Shown here piece after piece: positions 13,101 to 22,150 of a stretch of 64,000 nt of DNA. Location of the stretch: positions 6,303,979 through 6,367,978 of the forward strand of contig OX463785.1 of assembly GCA_949825025.1 (NCBI GenBank). Direction: 5' to 3'. This DNA is from Siphlonurus alternatus. Its lineage: Eukaryota > Arthropoda > Insecta > Ephemeroptera > Siphlonuridae. Below the pieces are notes generated by a model, which searched no databases, was not told where the DNA came from, and was given only the letters and a program-made list of their open reading frames with translations. The translations under genes and the position numbers were made by a program. How positions within the stretch are numbered: the first letter of the stretch is position 1; every line of letters starts with the position of its first letter.

Positions 13101-16100
13101 CTGCTTGGTTGGACGATGGCCAAACCACAACTTGACTTCTCCTCCGACAGCCGTGACTTTGGGGAGTTGTTGACGGCTGGTAGCGGACCAGGGGGCGTCA
13201 GGGTGCCATACTCACCTTGTTCTCCGACCTTCGACTATCGAGGATGGAGGGGTCAGGTGGTGGGCGTGGCGCAGATCTCACCTCCCAGAAGGTCTTCTCT
13301 CAACGAACCCATTAAGATACTGATCACCCTCAGACTAGATGCGCATCTACCAAACGTGAGTTTTTAATTCAAGTTTTTAATTTTTTTTTTAGTCAGAATT
13401 GCATATAAATTAAGAGAGTAAATATATAATTTCCAGCTATTTCCATATAATTAGAAGATTAAATTAGCTTATTTAATTTGAAAATAGAGGTACCCCACAA
13501 TTATAGACTAACAGCCGATTGCATATAGATGCTGTTTAACTTTTAGCAGAATCTAAATATGCAATCGGCTGTAAGAGGATGGTATAGGACGATGAATTTA
13601 GAAACTTCGATACTCGACCATTTTTGTCAACATTCGGGAAAGTTCGCTAAATGAGCCGGTTCAGCCGGTCGAGCAGCTGGTCTGTGTGGTGACGTCACAG
13701 ATCAGACAGCGTAGCGCTGCATGGTAGCTAAAACGGCACCTTTAATAATTATGCTAGCCAGTCAAATTTGCTTATCAAATTCGGCATCGTGACTTACCAG
13801 TGGTCCAACATGGCCTTGAATTGGCGGCAAAAGCAGCTAGTTTAAAAGTTTGACCATCCTCCTATTTCTCTTCTTCTATTGATGATAATTAAAAGGACGA
13901 GGGGAACCCCCAACGATTAAAGACTAATAGTTCCTATTAGTCTTTAATCGTTGGGGGTTCCCCTCCTTTTAATTATCATCGATAGAAGAAGAGATATTTA
14001 AAGCACCCTTTAGCAGACATCTCCTTTCATTTTGTCTTTGCCATATATAGTTAATATACGTGCCACGTTATAGACACAATCTGACCCCATAATTATATCT
14101 CTGTTACAGCAATACGTGGGCTCTTTAGAACTACAAGAGACCAAGGAAGAGGTTTTCTCAAGGCTGGAGAGGGGAGACAATCGGCCCATTTGGTACCGGG
14201 TCCTGTTTCCAGTTCAGAATCCGGTCCCCTCACTCGTCAGTATCGAAGTGAATGGACAGATCGTTTGTCAGGGTGGGTCATGTAAGTATGGACCCAGCTC
14301 TCAGTTTTCTCAGCCTCACAATGCTATTTTTTTTTTCTTTTTCTTTTTAAATTTGGGGTGGTGTTAGAGACAGTGATGCATGGAATTTATTTTATTATAT
14401 TTGGTCAGAAAACTTTGAATTTGAATTTTCAACTTTTTTAGATTGCTTTTAACTATTTAACACCCTGCAAAACGCTGTGACGTCAAAATCATATAAAAGA
14501 TTTAATACGCAAGCATTAAGAGATTATTTAATAATATTTCTATTAGTAAGTAAAGGTGGATCTAAGGTGGATTTTCATGAGCGGAAACAGCGATGCGACG
14601 CGATTTCGACGTGCAAACTTTGAAAATCTTATACTGCAATAAATTCGCCGAGCGGAATTGCTTATTGAATGTCCTTGCTCTTTTTAATCGCCAAATATGG
14701 CTGCCAATGGATGTTATAGCAATGGGGAATTCTCTTACAACTTAAATTTTAATTTATCTACTATATTATGATAGGTTACATATTAACAATAAGTTTGACT
14801 TAAGTTTCAACTTTTTTAACTCAAATTTGGGGACTCTGAAGGGATTATTAGAATAGGGGCAAAGTATGCAACCTGCGCGCAAACCTGAAAATTGTGACGT
14901 AGAAACTCCCTAGATAACACACAACAACTGCCTGATATCATAGTTTGAGCGTCAAGGAGTGATTGGCTATAAATTTTAGTAACACGATTAAAATCAGCGG
15001 GTTTTTCTACCCTAGTATCAATAGTTTTGTCTCTAATATCAGTTTACTTTAAGAGTGATAATCGAAAATATAAATTTATTGCAGGAAAATTTCGCCTGCT
15101 AAGCAGTTTCTACGTCACGTTTTGGCGCTAAATTCAAAAGAAGGAAGATTCTTAAAAAATTCCCTTGTCTCCAATTTTGAAAATTGAAACTTTTTTGTTT
15201 TGGGACATTTAGTTTCAAGGCATAAAGCAACTGAAAAAAAATTAAAATAAATGTAGGAGAATTCCCCATTGCGTATTATTAACGTAATCACGTAGTGTTG
15301 CTAGCTGAAAATCGCTCATGTAAATCCGCCTTTAAATGGACGATTTCCAGTCTGTGACGTGAATAATGCGCACTTGCTCTTGATGTAACATCCATTGACG
15401 ATCATATTTGGCGATTAAAAAGAGCATCGAAATTAAAAAACAATTTCGCTCGGTAATCGAATTTCTTGTGATATAGGATTTCAAAGCTTGTACGTCAAAA
15501 TCGCGTCGCATTGCCGTTTCCGCTCATGAAAATCCACCTTCTAATTAAGACCTCCGTTACCGTTTTTGTAACCGTTTGTTGCAGCTTCCTCCAACGGTCC
15601 TTCGACGATACTCAAACTAGACCACTCGCTATTCCCTGGTAGCTCTGGACTCAGTTCTGAAAATCCCTCGTGGCAGCAGCCAACCAATCAAAACACTGGA
15701 GGGCAGCAGCCAGCCAATCAAAACACTGTGTGGCAACAAGGACAGAACAGCGTGAACCAGCCATGGCAACAGCCCAGCAGACCGACAGCCGTGGCTGTTC
15801 CCACTAACCCACCCTGGCAACAGCCTGTACAACCTGTACAAACAGTTCAGCCTGTACAGCAGCCAGTAGGTAAGCGTTGATATCCGCCAAGGCTCGAATT
15901 AAGGCATTATTTATTACATTCGCAGTTATTAAATGGAGTATTGACCTCAAAATTTGTTATTGCAGAAATGGATAGAGCGTGCAAAGTTATGCTACCCTGA
16001 TTTTTTTCAGATTTTTTTGAGACCTGGAACTATTTTTAAAAAATTATTGAAAGTCCTTTTTGTGACGTCACGCGGCGGCAAGTCCTATCTTTTTCTTAAG

Positions 16101-18580
16101 GAGCGGCGTCTCGTGACGTCACAAAGAACTTTAAATTTTTTTTTAAAAATACTTCCCGGGCTCTAAAAAATCTGAAAAAAATCAGAGTATAGCATAACTT
16201 TGCACGCTCTATCCATTTCTGCAGTAAAAAAAATTGAGGTCGATACTCCATTATGATAAAATATAATGTAATTTAAAACATCAATCATTACATACGATAA
16301 ACTGCAGCGAAAATAAAAACTCCCGGTTTGATGAACTCTATCAATTCATATAAAATTAGTGAAAGCAGTGCACAGTACATACAGTTCTCAACGCCGTTGC
16401 AAAATCCGTTCGCGTTATATAGCCAAGTCTTTTATTTCGCAGCAGTCTGTCTTCATTTTACTAATGGACATCCATCACGTCATTTTAATAAAAAAAAATC
16501 ATTGAATGGTCATATTTTAAAAATTTTGTTGCTCATGAAATATTCTTTTTATTTCGATGAATTATCATGTCTTTCTCAGCGATATAATTTTTTATATAAT
16601 ACAAAGTCTTCTGCTCGTTGTTAGTAAACAAAGTATTGTTGTGTAATGTCTGTCGCGTGAAAGGAAAAACATGGGACGGTTGTTGATTTACATATTAACT
16701 TATGGAAAATGACCGTTAATTATGAAGTTGACACCGTTGCCTAGCGCCAACAATACCATTACGTTCTCTGCTCTGGTGGCAAAATTAGGCACTACGTCGT
16801 CCCATGTTTAACAATGAAAAAGGCTTCATGCGACAGACATTATAAACAATGGTTTGTTACAACCATTGTGCGAGTAGAAGACTTTGGTATAATATATATT
16901 ATATAAATATTTTGGTCTTTCTGTTGCTTAAATGTTTAAAATTAAAACATTTTCATTAATAATTTTCATCCATTTTACATTCACTTTTTATCTCATTATT
17001 TCAATGTAAGACTATTATGTTATAATATAATTAAGCAATGAATTGAGCATTCATTTTTTCCCTAAATTCACATATGTTATATGAAACATGTCACATTTAG
17101 CGGTGTTAAATATTAAATATATAAACATGAGAACATTCACTAAGTCTTCCTGCAGCGCCGGCGACTCCCGACCAGTCCATCCAACACACCATCGGCCAAG
17201 ACAACACACACAGTACGTTTCACCTCTTTGTTGACGTGGAACTTTATTTTTATGACAAAATGTCCTCTCGATTTGACTTGACGCGGAGCTATATTAAAAA
17301 TTTTAATTTTTAGTAGATTAAACTTCACTAAAGATCTTAAAGAAGTTTATGTTAATCTTATATAGAAGCAATGCATGACATTTAAAAAATAAGTCATAAT
17401 AAACGATCAATTTATAAAAAAATACAATTCAAAGAATAAAAAAAAATGTTCGCATTTAAGAGGATTATAATTACTAATTAGTCTCTTTTCTGGAATAAGA
17501 GCTATCTGCTATTTCAAATAAGCGTAATCATAACCTTTATAATATTTTATACCTATTTACAGCTCATACTTGCACTCACCTGAAACAGCAGACAGCTAAT
17601 TTTTGCAAAGAAATCGCGATAAGCTGAAATCTCATTAGTCCGGATGAAGGACGATATAGGGTGCGATTTACGAAGCAGTTAGCCAGGTTTCTATAACCAC
17701 GATTAGCTTAACCACGTTTAACTAGGTGGTTTAACACGTAAAACAGATATAGTTAACCGTGGTTAAGCTAAACGTGGTTAGAAACTGCTAACTGCTTCGT
17801 GAATCGCACTCATATTGCCTAACTTAAAATTGGTTATAACACAGTGCTCCTTCTGTTCTAACCTTATTTCTCCACAGTCCAGTGCGGGGTGGCCATCAAA
17901 ATCAAGCCCCTCGTTCAGCACGGTAGCCCCTCCGAGCAGGGTGATTGGCCGTGGCTGGCCGCCATCTTTGTCAAGACCAGCGTCGGACAGGACTTCCAGT
18001 GCGGCGGCTCGCTGGTCAGCACCAGTCACGTGGTCACAGGTCAGTTCCCAAGGTCATCAGTTTCAAGGTCATTGCTAAGATTTAAGTAAATAGGGTGTAA
18101 CTTGATGACACCAGCAGGTTCTCCAGGGTTCACATCATGCATGATGGTGCTCAGGGTTACTAAAGTTAAGGTCACAGGTTCAAGGTCACGTAAATTCAAA
18201 GAGGCATCATGAGGTCACCAGGGTCAAGGTAAAAGGACATTAAGCATAATGGGCAAACTGCATGCAAATTTTTTTATTGCAGAAATAAACAGAAGATGCA
18301 AAGTTATGCTACTTTTTTAACCCTAATTTTTCAGCTAGTTTTTTTAGAGCCCAGCAACGTTCCTCCATACAGGTTAAGACACGCACGCATTTCGTGCGTC
18401 AATTTTTGTAAATTTTTTAGGTCCCATTGCACCGCGAAATTTCAAAAATGGCATTGCATGATGGGAGCATTCAAAGTTTCACGGGTACGATGGGGCCTAA
18501 AATACTTGAACATGATTCGCTAAGCCCCTTAACATTTGTCAAATCGGTGGCTTAACTTGTATAAAGGAACGTTGGAGCCC

Positions 18581-18616
<36 letters not shown>

Positions 18617-21200
18617 ATTGAATGTACAGAGATTACAGAATAGTCGTCACTTCCTAATAAAAGGATAGAAACTAAAAAGAGCGTGGGTTCAAACTCAACC
18701 TTAATATAATTTGATGCACTGTATTCATTTCTACAATAAAAATTTAAAGCATTCCGATCAATCATCTAATACAAATTCTTTTTTGCTACAGCCGCCCATT
18801 GCGTGAAGGATCCCAACAAGGCTGCCTTGACAGCTGACTCAATTACAATCATCCTTGGCAAGTTCAATCTTCGCAAGACAGAGCCGAGCAACCAGGCTAG
18901 AGACGTGAGTGAACGCAACTGCTTGTACACTCGTCACCTTGGAAACTTTCAATTTGTGGCTTTTTAATCTCCATGCTCCATATTAATAACACAGGGCATG
19001 TTAATTAACAAAGCTGCAGATAGAAAATTTTCCATGGTAACGAGTGTACTTTATAGTGGAATTGGAACACTTGACACCACCGTAGTTTAATTTTTATTAG
19101 CGATGGTTAAAATAGTCTTTATAAGTTTAAGGTGCTTTATCATGCAACGATGTCGAGCGGAGCTTGGCAGGGCAAAAAAAAAAGCGCACTTGCTTCAATA
19201 TTGTATAGTATCCATCTTTGTGAGAGAATATCGCTTCCCACGCGAAGGGGAGCGATTTTATCACCAATATGGCCACCATGCAAGATATTGAAGCAAGTGC
19301 GCTTTTCTCACCCCGCCAAGCCCCGCTTGACATCGTTGCATGGAAAAGCCAGACCGAATTGAAATAAATTCCATTTTTTATTCTCTATTAAGCTCTCTCC
19401 TCGTCAAATTTCCTCATATTTTGCACCAATTTAGAGGGAAAAAGAGAGGAAAAGACGAGATTACATTTTTTTCCTCTTATTAAACATAAAATGTTAGAAA
19501 TATTGTCTTTATTTTATCCTCACTTTGAACGAAGAAGATATAAGATGTGTTTTAGAGGTAAAATGTTTAGGTTTAGACGTGTGAAATATGAGTTGAAGAC
19601 GAAATTTTTCAACTAGGGAACAATCTCGATGTGCTAATGACGGTATATGTTCACAGGCGTCCCGCGTGGTGATGCACCCCCAGTACGGTGGTGGCAAGTA
19701 CGATTACGACGTAGCCATCATCTTCCTCGAGTACCCCGTGGAGTTCACAGCGACGGTGCGACCAGTCTGTATCTGGCCGTCCTCTGATCCAAACCTTGAA
19801 GGAATCATCAACCAGAAGGGAACGGTCAGTTTGTGTTGGAATTGATACACTCGTCTCCTTGGAAAATTTCCCATTTGCGACCTTGTTGATCAATGCCCTG
19901 TGTTATCTTTACGGAGTATGGTGATTAACAAGGCTGCAAAGGGTAATTTTCCAAGGTTGTGAGTGTACACTCAAGTCAAAATAAAGTGTCCAGGAAGCCT
20001 GATTTTTTCATCCTGAAACTAGACAACTTGTTCAACACTAAAAATGTAATGCCATAACCCTTGCTGCATACCAATTCTTAACAAGTTACACAGGATAAAG
20101 TTATTTAACTGGCAAGACACTTTCTCTTGGTTCAAGTGTATCAAACTCAATTTATTATTGAATCCTTGATGATATTGTAAATTAAATTACGTAGGCTCTT
20201 GGAGAAATTGATTCAAAACAAAACTGATACTCAAGTTTTTTTATCTTACGTTCGTTGCTTCTCATATCTGGCTTAATATGTTAATAAAATATTATACTGC
20301 TAATTTCAATGTTGAATACAAAAATGATCAAAAATCCATCACTATTTTTTTTTTTTTAATTTGTTATGAAATAGCTATTCTATCAAGTAACATTTAGTCT
20401 CGAAGGAAGATATTTATGTAATTGTATCAAATAATAAGGTTATAATGTCATAACCTTGGTTGATCTGTATTCTAAAATTACCAGTAATTTAAAATTGATA
20501 TATAATTGTGACAGGTGGTGGGGTGGGGCCGCGATGAGCAAGGTAATCGTATCAGTGACGTGCCCAAGGAGGTGCGCATGCCGCTCGTCACTCAGGAGGA
20601 ATGTCTGCGCAGCCACCACAACTTCTACTACCTCACTTCGGAGAACACCTTCTGTGCAGGTGGCAGGGATGGTGCGTACAACTTTCCCTACCCTCATGTT
20701 ATTATAAGATGTATGCAACTTTTCTTACTTTAAAGTTGAAACAGTTGCATACTTTTCAGGAACTATTACGTTCAAGCTGCTCCCATGCAAGAGCTATCGA
20801 TAAAAAAAAAAGCGTCGCCGTAATATATTTTCGAGATGGGTTAAACGATAAGAGATTTCGGTGGAAAAATGTCATGAAATGTCGATGATCAATTACAGCA
20901 CAGTATTGGAAGCTCTTGGGTGTAGCTTTACTGCACAAAAATTTATGTATTATATGTAAATTCAGCTAATATTCAAAGTCTTCTCTGTCTCCAGGGTCCG
21001 GTCCTTGTAACGGTGATAGCGGCGGTGGAATGTACTTCCCAGAAAAGACGTCAGGTGGCAGCACACGCTGGATGCTCCGCGGGGTAGTGAGCCTCTCGCT
21101 GCAGGACGATAGCACGAGGATGTGCGACCTTTCCAACTACATTGTGTTCACTGACGTGGCCAAGTTTTCATCCTGGATCTCTGGGATCATTAGGACTTAG
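3586..21200 (+). CDS. Gene A: serine protease gd-like (complete, 10 coding exons, 533 aa)
   Basis: Secreted serine protease of the gastrulation-defective family. Exons: 3586-3596, 13085-13355, 14110-14281, 15585-15869, 17156-17212, 17878-18039, 18792-18904, 19657-19824, 20515-20671, 20995-21200; all junctions are GT/AG and the joined frame is open to TAG. Order: signal peptide (Leu run, residues 5-12), GD_N domain about 35-165 (CSPTFDYRG, RPIWYRVLFPVQNP, NGQIVC), Q/N- and VQP-rich linker about 170-265, S1 protease domain from about 267. The triad is His322 (AAHC), Asp375 (YDYDVAII) and Ser474 (NGDSGGG). The residue before the predicted new N-terminus is Leu (KPL/VQHG), not Arg or Lys, and the position equivalent to trypsin Asp189 is Gly, so trypsin-like specificity is unlikely. 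In flies gd cleaves snake; the same role here is inference. Gene B is its close paralogue. Confidence 0.9.
3773..3881. repeat. Near-perfect palindrome (109 bp)
   Basis: Arms run from ACTACGTTTACATGACGG to the complementary CGTCATGTGAACGTAGT, with centre TAATGTTATTCTTATGAGG. A degraded relative is at 57956-58105. Confidence 0.8.
4060..4102. repeat. (TA)n microsatellite
   Basis: About 21 TA units. Confidence 0.9.
4288..4444. repeat. MITE family F, copy 1
   Basis: Terminal inverted repeats GGGTGCGATTCACGAAG / CTTCGTGAATCGCACCC with inner TTAGCTTAACCA palindromes. A second copy is in gene A intron 5. Confidence 0.8.
5208..5466 (+). repeat. 5S rRNA-derived SINE, truncated copy
   Basis: CCGGTTCTCGTTAGATCACT, GAAGTTAAGC and GATGGGTGACCG match the internal promoter half of 5S rRNA. 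A shared SINE body follows (TTTCCACCCAGTGCAGTG, GACTGAGGTTTTCCACGG) up to CTCAGTCTC. Confidence 0.75.
5889..6042. repeat. Repeat family U, copy 1
   Basis: Ends GACGCGGATC / GGATCCGCGCCTG, with inner CCCCGAAAT, AACATG and TAGGCATTTTC. Related copies: 12112-12262, 29810-29966, 32971-33432, 50921-51058. Confidence 0.6.
6638..8650 (+). repeat. 5S-derived SINE split by a hAT insertion
   Basis: Left part 6638-6729 (GAGCGTGGTTAGTAGTTAGA, TTCCCACCCAGG) and right part 8443-8650 (CCCCTGGCTTTGAATCATTG, CTGAGGTTTCCACG) together rebuild the SINE body. They are separated by the element at 6730-8434 and its target duplication. Confidence 0.75.
6730..8434. mobile_element. Non-autonomous hAT-type element (1705 bp)
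   Basis: Terminal inverted repeats TAGGGTGACCAGA / TCTGGTCACCCTA flanked by the perfect 8-bp duplication TACTATGT (6722-6729 and 8435-8442). The subterminal sequence has repeated TACCGTTTT and GTCCC motifs. The interior is AT-rich and no transposase is seen. The 8-bp duplication is the hAT hallmark. Confidence 0.85.
8812..9083. repeat. Repeat family W, copy 1
   Basis: Reverse complement of 19355-19603 (shared AAGACGAG, AACATTTCATG/TAAAATGTT and GTTGAAGACG blocks). Confidence 0.55.
9084..10021. other. Gene A intron 1 stretch with nothing recognised
   Basis: AT-rich intron sequence without a clear repeat or coding signal. Confidence 0.5.
10022..10147. repeat. MITE family C, copy 1
   Basis: Palindrome CACTCGTCGCCTTG ... 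CAAGGCGACG with inner GTTATTCTTACGGGGTATGG. Other copies: 18925-19050, 19846-19970, 25818-25944, 49522-49640, 54583-54706. Confidence 0.75.
10148..11233. other. Gene A intron 1 stretch, mostly unique
   Basis: Contains the short GACGTCAC repeat at 10692-10780; otherwise AT-rich with nothing recognised. Confidence 0.5.
11234..11564. repeat. MITE family H, copy 1
   Basis: Long inverted repeat from AATGAGATACTAGAATGTGA to CACATTCTAATATCTCATT, with GATGACGTCACGGGCGGCAC near the centre. Copy 2 is at 31032-31378. Confidence 0.8.
12112..12262. repeat. Repeat family U, copy 2
   Basis: Starts GCAGATCCAGCACGCGGC and ends GGATCCGCGCCTGC, with the CATGTTAAATTTGGGG interior of the family. Confidence 0.55.
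12325..12627. repeat. Repeat family V, copy 1
   Basis: Inverted ends AGAGGCTTCGAGT / CACTTGAAGCCTCT. Shares GTGTTTCCACC and AACCTATGTAAAA with the copy at 33072-33352. Confidence 0.6.
12647..13005. repeat. MITE family B, copy 1, 80 bases before gene A exon 2
   Basis: Ends AATAGACAATAATGGTTGC / GCAACCATTATTGTCTATT. The inner palindrome CTGAATTAGGGTGGTACA holds three TGACATCA/TGACGTCA-type sites. Other copies: 34747-34978 and 36351-36710. Confidence 0.8.
13085..13355 (+). CDS. Gene A exon 2: signal peptide and first half of GD_N
   Basis: Follows tttccctcag and ends at GTGAGT. It encodes the LLLLLG hydrophobic core, a short spacer, and the first GD_N strand block (CSPTFDYRG, VVGVAQISPPRR). It leaves phase 0, as do the matching exons of genes B, C and D. 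Confidence 0.9.
13511..13575. repeat. Short inverted repeat in gene A intron 2
   Basis: ACAGCCGATTGCATATAGAT and its complement ATATGCAATCGGCTGT. Confidence 0.65.
13576..13867. other. Gene A intron 2 middle part
   Basis: Includes GTGGTGACGTCACAGATCAG and a segment (GAAACTTCGATACTCGA) related in reverse to 29370-29405 in gene B intron 1, so probably an old repeat. Confidence 0.4.
13868..13993. repeat. Long near-perfect hairpin in gene A intron 2
   Basis: Arms of about 60 bases meet at GACTAATAG / TTC / CTATTAGTC. They differ by one base and a three-base insertion. Confidence 0.85.
14110..14281 (+). CDS. Gene A exon 3: second half of GD_N
   Basis: Encodes RPIWYRVLFPVQNP and VNGQIVC. The donor is TCAT/GTAAGT, chosen over an earlier GGTGGG because it keeps the 172-base, phase-1 exon shared with genes C and D. 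Confidence 0.9.
14564..15540. repeat. MITE family D, two copies, one split by element Z
   Basis: First copy: AAGGTGGATTTTCATGAGCG to AAATCCGCCTTT (15333), interrupted by 14721-15270. A second copy runs to AAAATCCACCTT (15540). Family D recurs at 25291-25614, 50051-50245, 51822-52257, 53486-53662 and 57651-57844. Confidence 0.75.
14721..15270. repeat. Element Z nested in a family-D MITE
   Basis: Inverted ends AATGGGGAATTCTC / GAGAATTCCCCATT, about 550 bp. It contains GTGACGTAGAAACTCCC with a later complementary GCAGTTTCTACGTCAC. Confidence 0.7.
15585..15869 (+). CDS. Gene A exon 4: end of GD_N and Q/N-rich linker
   Basis: Starts with the end of GD_N (GPSTILKLDHS). It continues with two or three degenerate 10-residue WQQPTNQNT-type units and a VQPVQT run. 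The same exon in gene B is about twice as long. Confidence 0.88.
15932..16252. repeat. MITE family A in gene A intron 4
   Basis: Ends AATGGAGTATTGACCTCAA / TTGAGGTCGATACTCCATT; GTGACGTCACGCGGCGGCA near the centre. Other copies: 22151-22478, 33672-33998, 38904-39218, 40099-40459, 45030-45315. Confidence 0.85.
16253..16584. other. Gene A intron 4, nothing recognised
   Basis: AT-rich; open frames here show no family match. Confidence 0.5.
16585..16912. repeat. Inverted-repeat element Y
   Basis: Left arm has ACAAAGTCTTCTGCTCG and AATGTCTGTCGCG. The right arm has the complements GCGACAGACATT and CGAGTAGAAGACTTTGGT. Confidence 0.7.
17156..17212 (+). CDS. Gene A exon 5: short linker exon (57 bases)
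   Basis: Symmetric phase 1-1 exon coding for 19 linker residues (TPDQSIQHTIGQDNTH). Acceptor cctgcag, donor GTACGT. A degraded copy lies in gene B (about 32232-32280) and none is visible in gene C, so its use in the mature mRNA is the least certain part of this model; skipping it keeps the frame. Confidence 0.68.
17500..17599. repeat. MITE family R, copy 2
   Basis: GAGCTATCTGCTATTTCA / TGAAACAGCAGACAGCT inverted ends. Copy 1 is at 26941-27050. Confidence 0.7.
17659..17812. repeat. MITE family F, copy 2, next to gene A exon 6
   Basis: GGGTGCGATTTACGAAGCAG / CTGCTTCGTGAATCGCAC ends, 65 bases before the protease exon. Confidence 0.8.
17878..18039 (+). CDS. Gene A exon 6: protease N-terminus
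   Basis: Encodes the linker Cys (IQCG), the activation junction (PLVQHGSPSEQGDWPW) and the CGGSLVSTSHVVT block before the catalytic His. Exon length is 162 bases, as in genes B and C. Confidence 0.92.
18256..18755. repeat. Degraded family-A element with a nested inverted-repeat insert
   Basis: Outer ends TTTATTGCAGAAATAAAC / TTCATTTCTACAATAAAAA resemble family A. The insert 18356-18574 has ends CAACGTTCCTCCATACAGGT / ACTTGTATAAAGGAACGTTG. A poly(T) run lies at about 18588-18612. Confidence 0.6.
18792..18904 (+). CDS. Gene A exon 7: catalytic His
   Basis: Begins by completing Ala of AAHC, with the active-site His. Ends QARD/GTGAGT in phase 0. Confidence 0.92.
18925..19050. repeat. MITE family C in gene A intron 7
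   Basis: GTACACTCGTCACCTTGG / CCATGGTAACGAGTGTAC. Confidence 0.7.
19129..19350. repeat. MITE family E in gene A intron 7
   Basis: Palindromic AAGGTGC...GAGCGGAGC with GCGCACTTGCTTCAATATTG and its complement. Other copies: about 43240-43442, 51086-51262, 53301-53485 and 56037-56328. Confidence 0.7.
19355..19603. repeat. Repeat family W, copy 2
   Basis: Reverse-complement relative of 8812-9083, ending 53 bases before gene A exon 8. Confidence 0.55.
19657..19824 (+). CDS. Gene A exon 8: catalytic Asp
   Basis: Encodes HPQYGGGKYDYDVAIIFL with the active-site Asp, then VRPVCIW. Phase 0 on both sides. Confidence 0.92.
19846..19970. repeat. MITE family C in gene A intron 8
   Basis: TACACTCGTCTCCTTGGAAA / TTTTCCAAGGTTGTGAGTGT, starting 21 bases after the exon 8 donor. 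The rest of the intron (19971-20514) shows nothing. Confidence 0.75.
20515..20671 (+). CDS. Gene A exon 9: VVGWG block
   Basis: Encodes VVGWGRDEQGNRISDVPKEV, then QEECLRSH and TFCAGGRD. Phase 1 donor GTGCGT. Confidence 0.92.
20672..20994. other. Gene A intron 9, nothing recognised
   Basis: No repeat or coding signal beyond the splice sites. Confidence 0.5.
20995..21200 (+). CDS. Gene A exon 10: catalytic Ser and stop
   Basis: Encodes [19 protein letters not shown] with the nucleophilic Ser, then RGVVSLSLQ and NYIVFTDVAKF, ending in TAG at 21198-21200. Confidence 0.93.
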
Positions 21201-21215
21201 GTCAGGGTTGTTTTG

Positions 21216-21322
21216 TGACGTCATAAAGTCCCTTGAGTGACGTCACAATTACCTAAATCGTGACGTCACAGCTAACAATATGAACCTTTCAGTAACGTCA
21301 CGTATACCTCATTATGACGTCA
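21216..21322 (+). promoter_or_regulatory. Cluster of TGACGTCA palindromes in gene A 3' UTR
   Basis: TGACGTCA at 21216, 21238, 21261 and 21315, plus TAACGTCA at 21293, spaced 22-32 bases. The octamer is the CRE/ATF bZIP site. Gene B's 3' UTR keeps a TGATGTCA and a TGACGTCA at the aligned place. Function is unknown. Confidence 0.5.
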
Positions 21323-21543
21323 CAGGGTCAAATATGTAACCTTTGAATGACCCCAAGAAAACATTTTTATTTATGGGAGCCAATTCGAGATTTCGTTTAT
21401 TTGTAACATATGCAGGAATCTTTCATATATGGTATCCATTATTAAAACCCTGCTATGATGAATTAATATATTTTTTATGTATTTTGTCCACTGTTAATCT
21501 TGTGTAGTTCATGGCGTTGAATTGTATTAACAACGTGATTATA

Positions 21544-21549
21544 AATAAA
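21544..21549 (+). terminator. Candidate poly(A) signal of gene A (AATAAA)
   Basis: First good AATAAA after the stop codon, in a 3' UTR of about 350 bases. Confidence 0.45.
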
Positions 21550-22150
21550 AATCACAATAGTTGATACAATGTGCAAGAAGTTGATCAAATACACTGCCAC
21601 AAAGACATACCGAAGAGGGTTTTTAAATGTGTTTTGTTGTTTACATTAAAATTGTATCGGTAACGATTTAGAAGGTCGTTCGATGCTGCTTTTATCACTC
21701 ATACCCAAACGTCTTATATATGACGTCACCCATCAGGCCTATATATAGACACTTTTAAAACCCTATTCGGTACGTGTAATAATAAGTAGCACTCAGAAAT
21801 AACTTACAATTAGAATACATTTTACTCTAAAAATTGTAACGATTAAAAGCTAGATTAAATTGAGTACCAAATCTGGTATTAAAAATAATATAAACGTAAA
21901 AAAATATATAAAGAATAATAATTAAATTAATTGCTATATGATGGGCTGAAAAAAAAAATTGAAATTTGGAACCTTATTATTTGCAAAAAAACGTTGTGAT
22001 TCTTTGTCAATGTAAAATCATTTCACATTTTTTACACCGCGTATTTCTATAAAATTATTAAAGTACGTACCTTAAATAACTATAATAAGATTGAATAAAT
22101 TACTTGAAAAATTGTCCTTCATATATTGCTAACATGTTAATTCACGTATG

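Noticed and set aside
14282..14367. Read-through of gene A exon 3 past its donor
   Set aside because: The frame continues only into a T-rich intron. The GTAAGT donor and the shared exon length in genes C and D support splicing.
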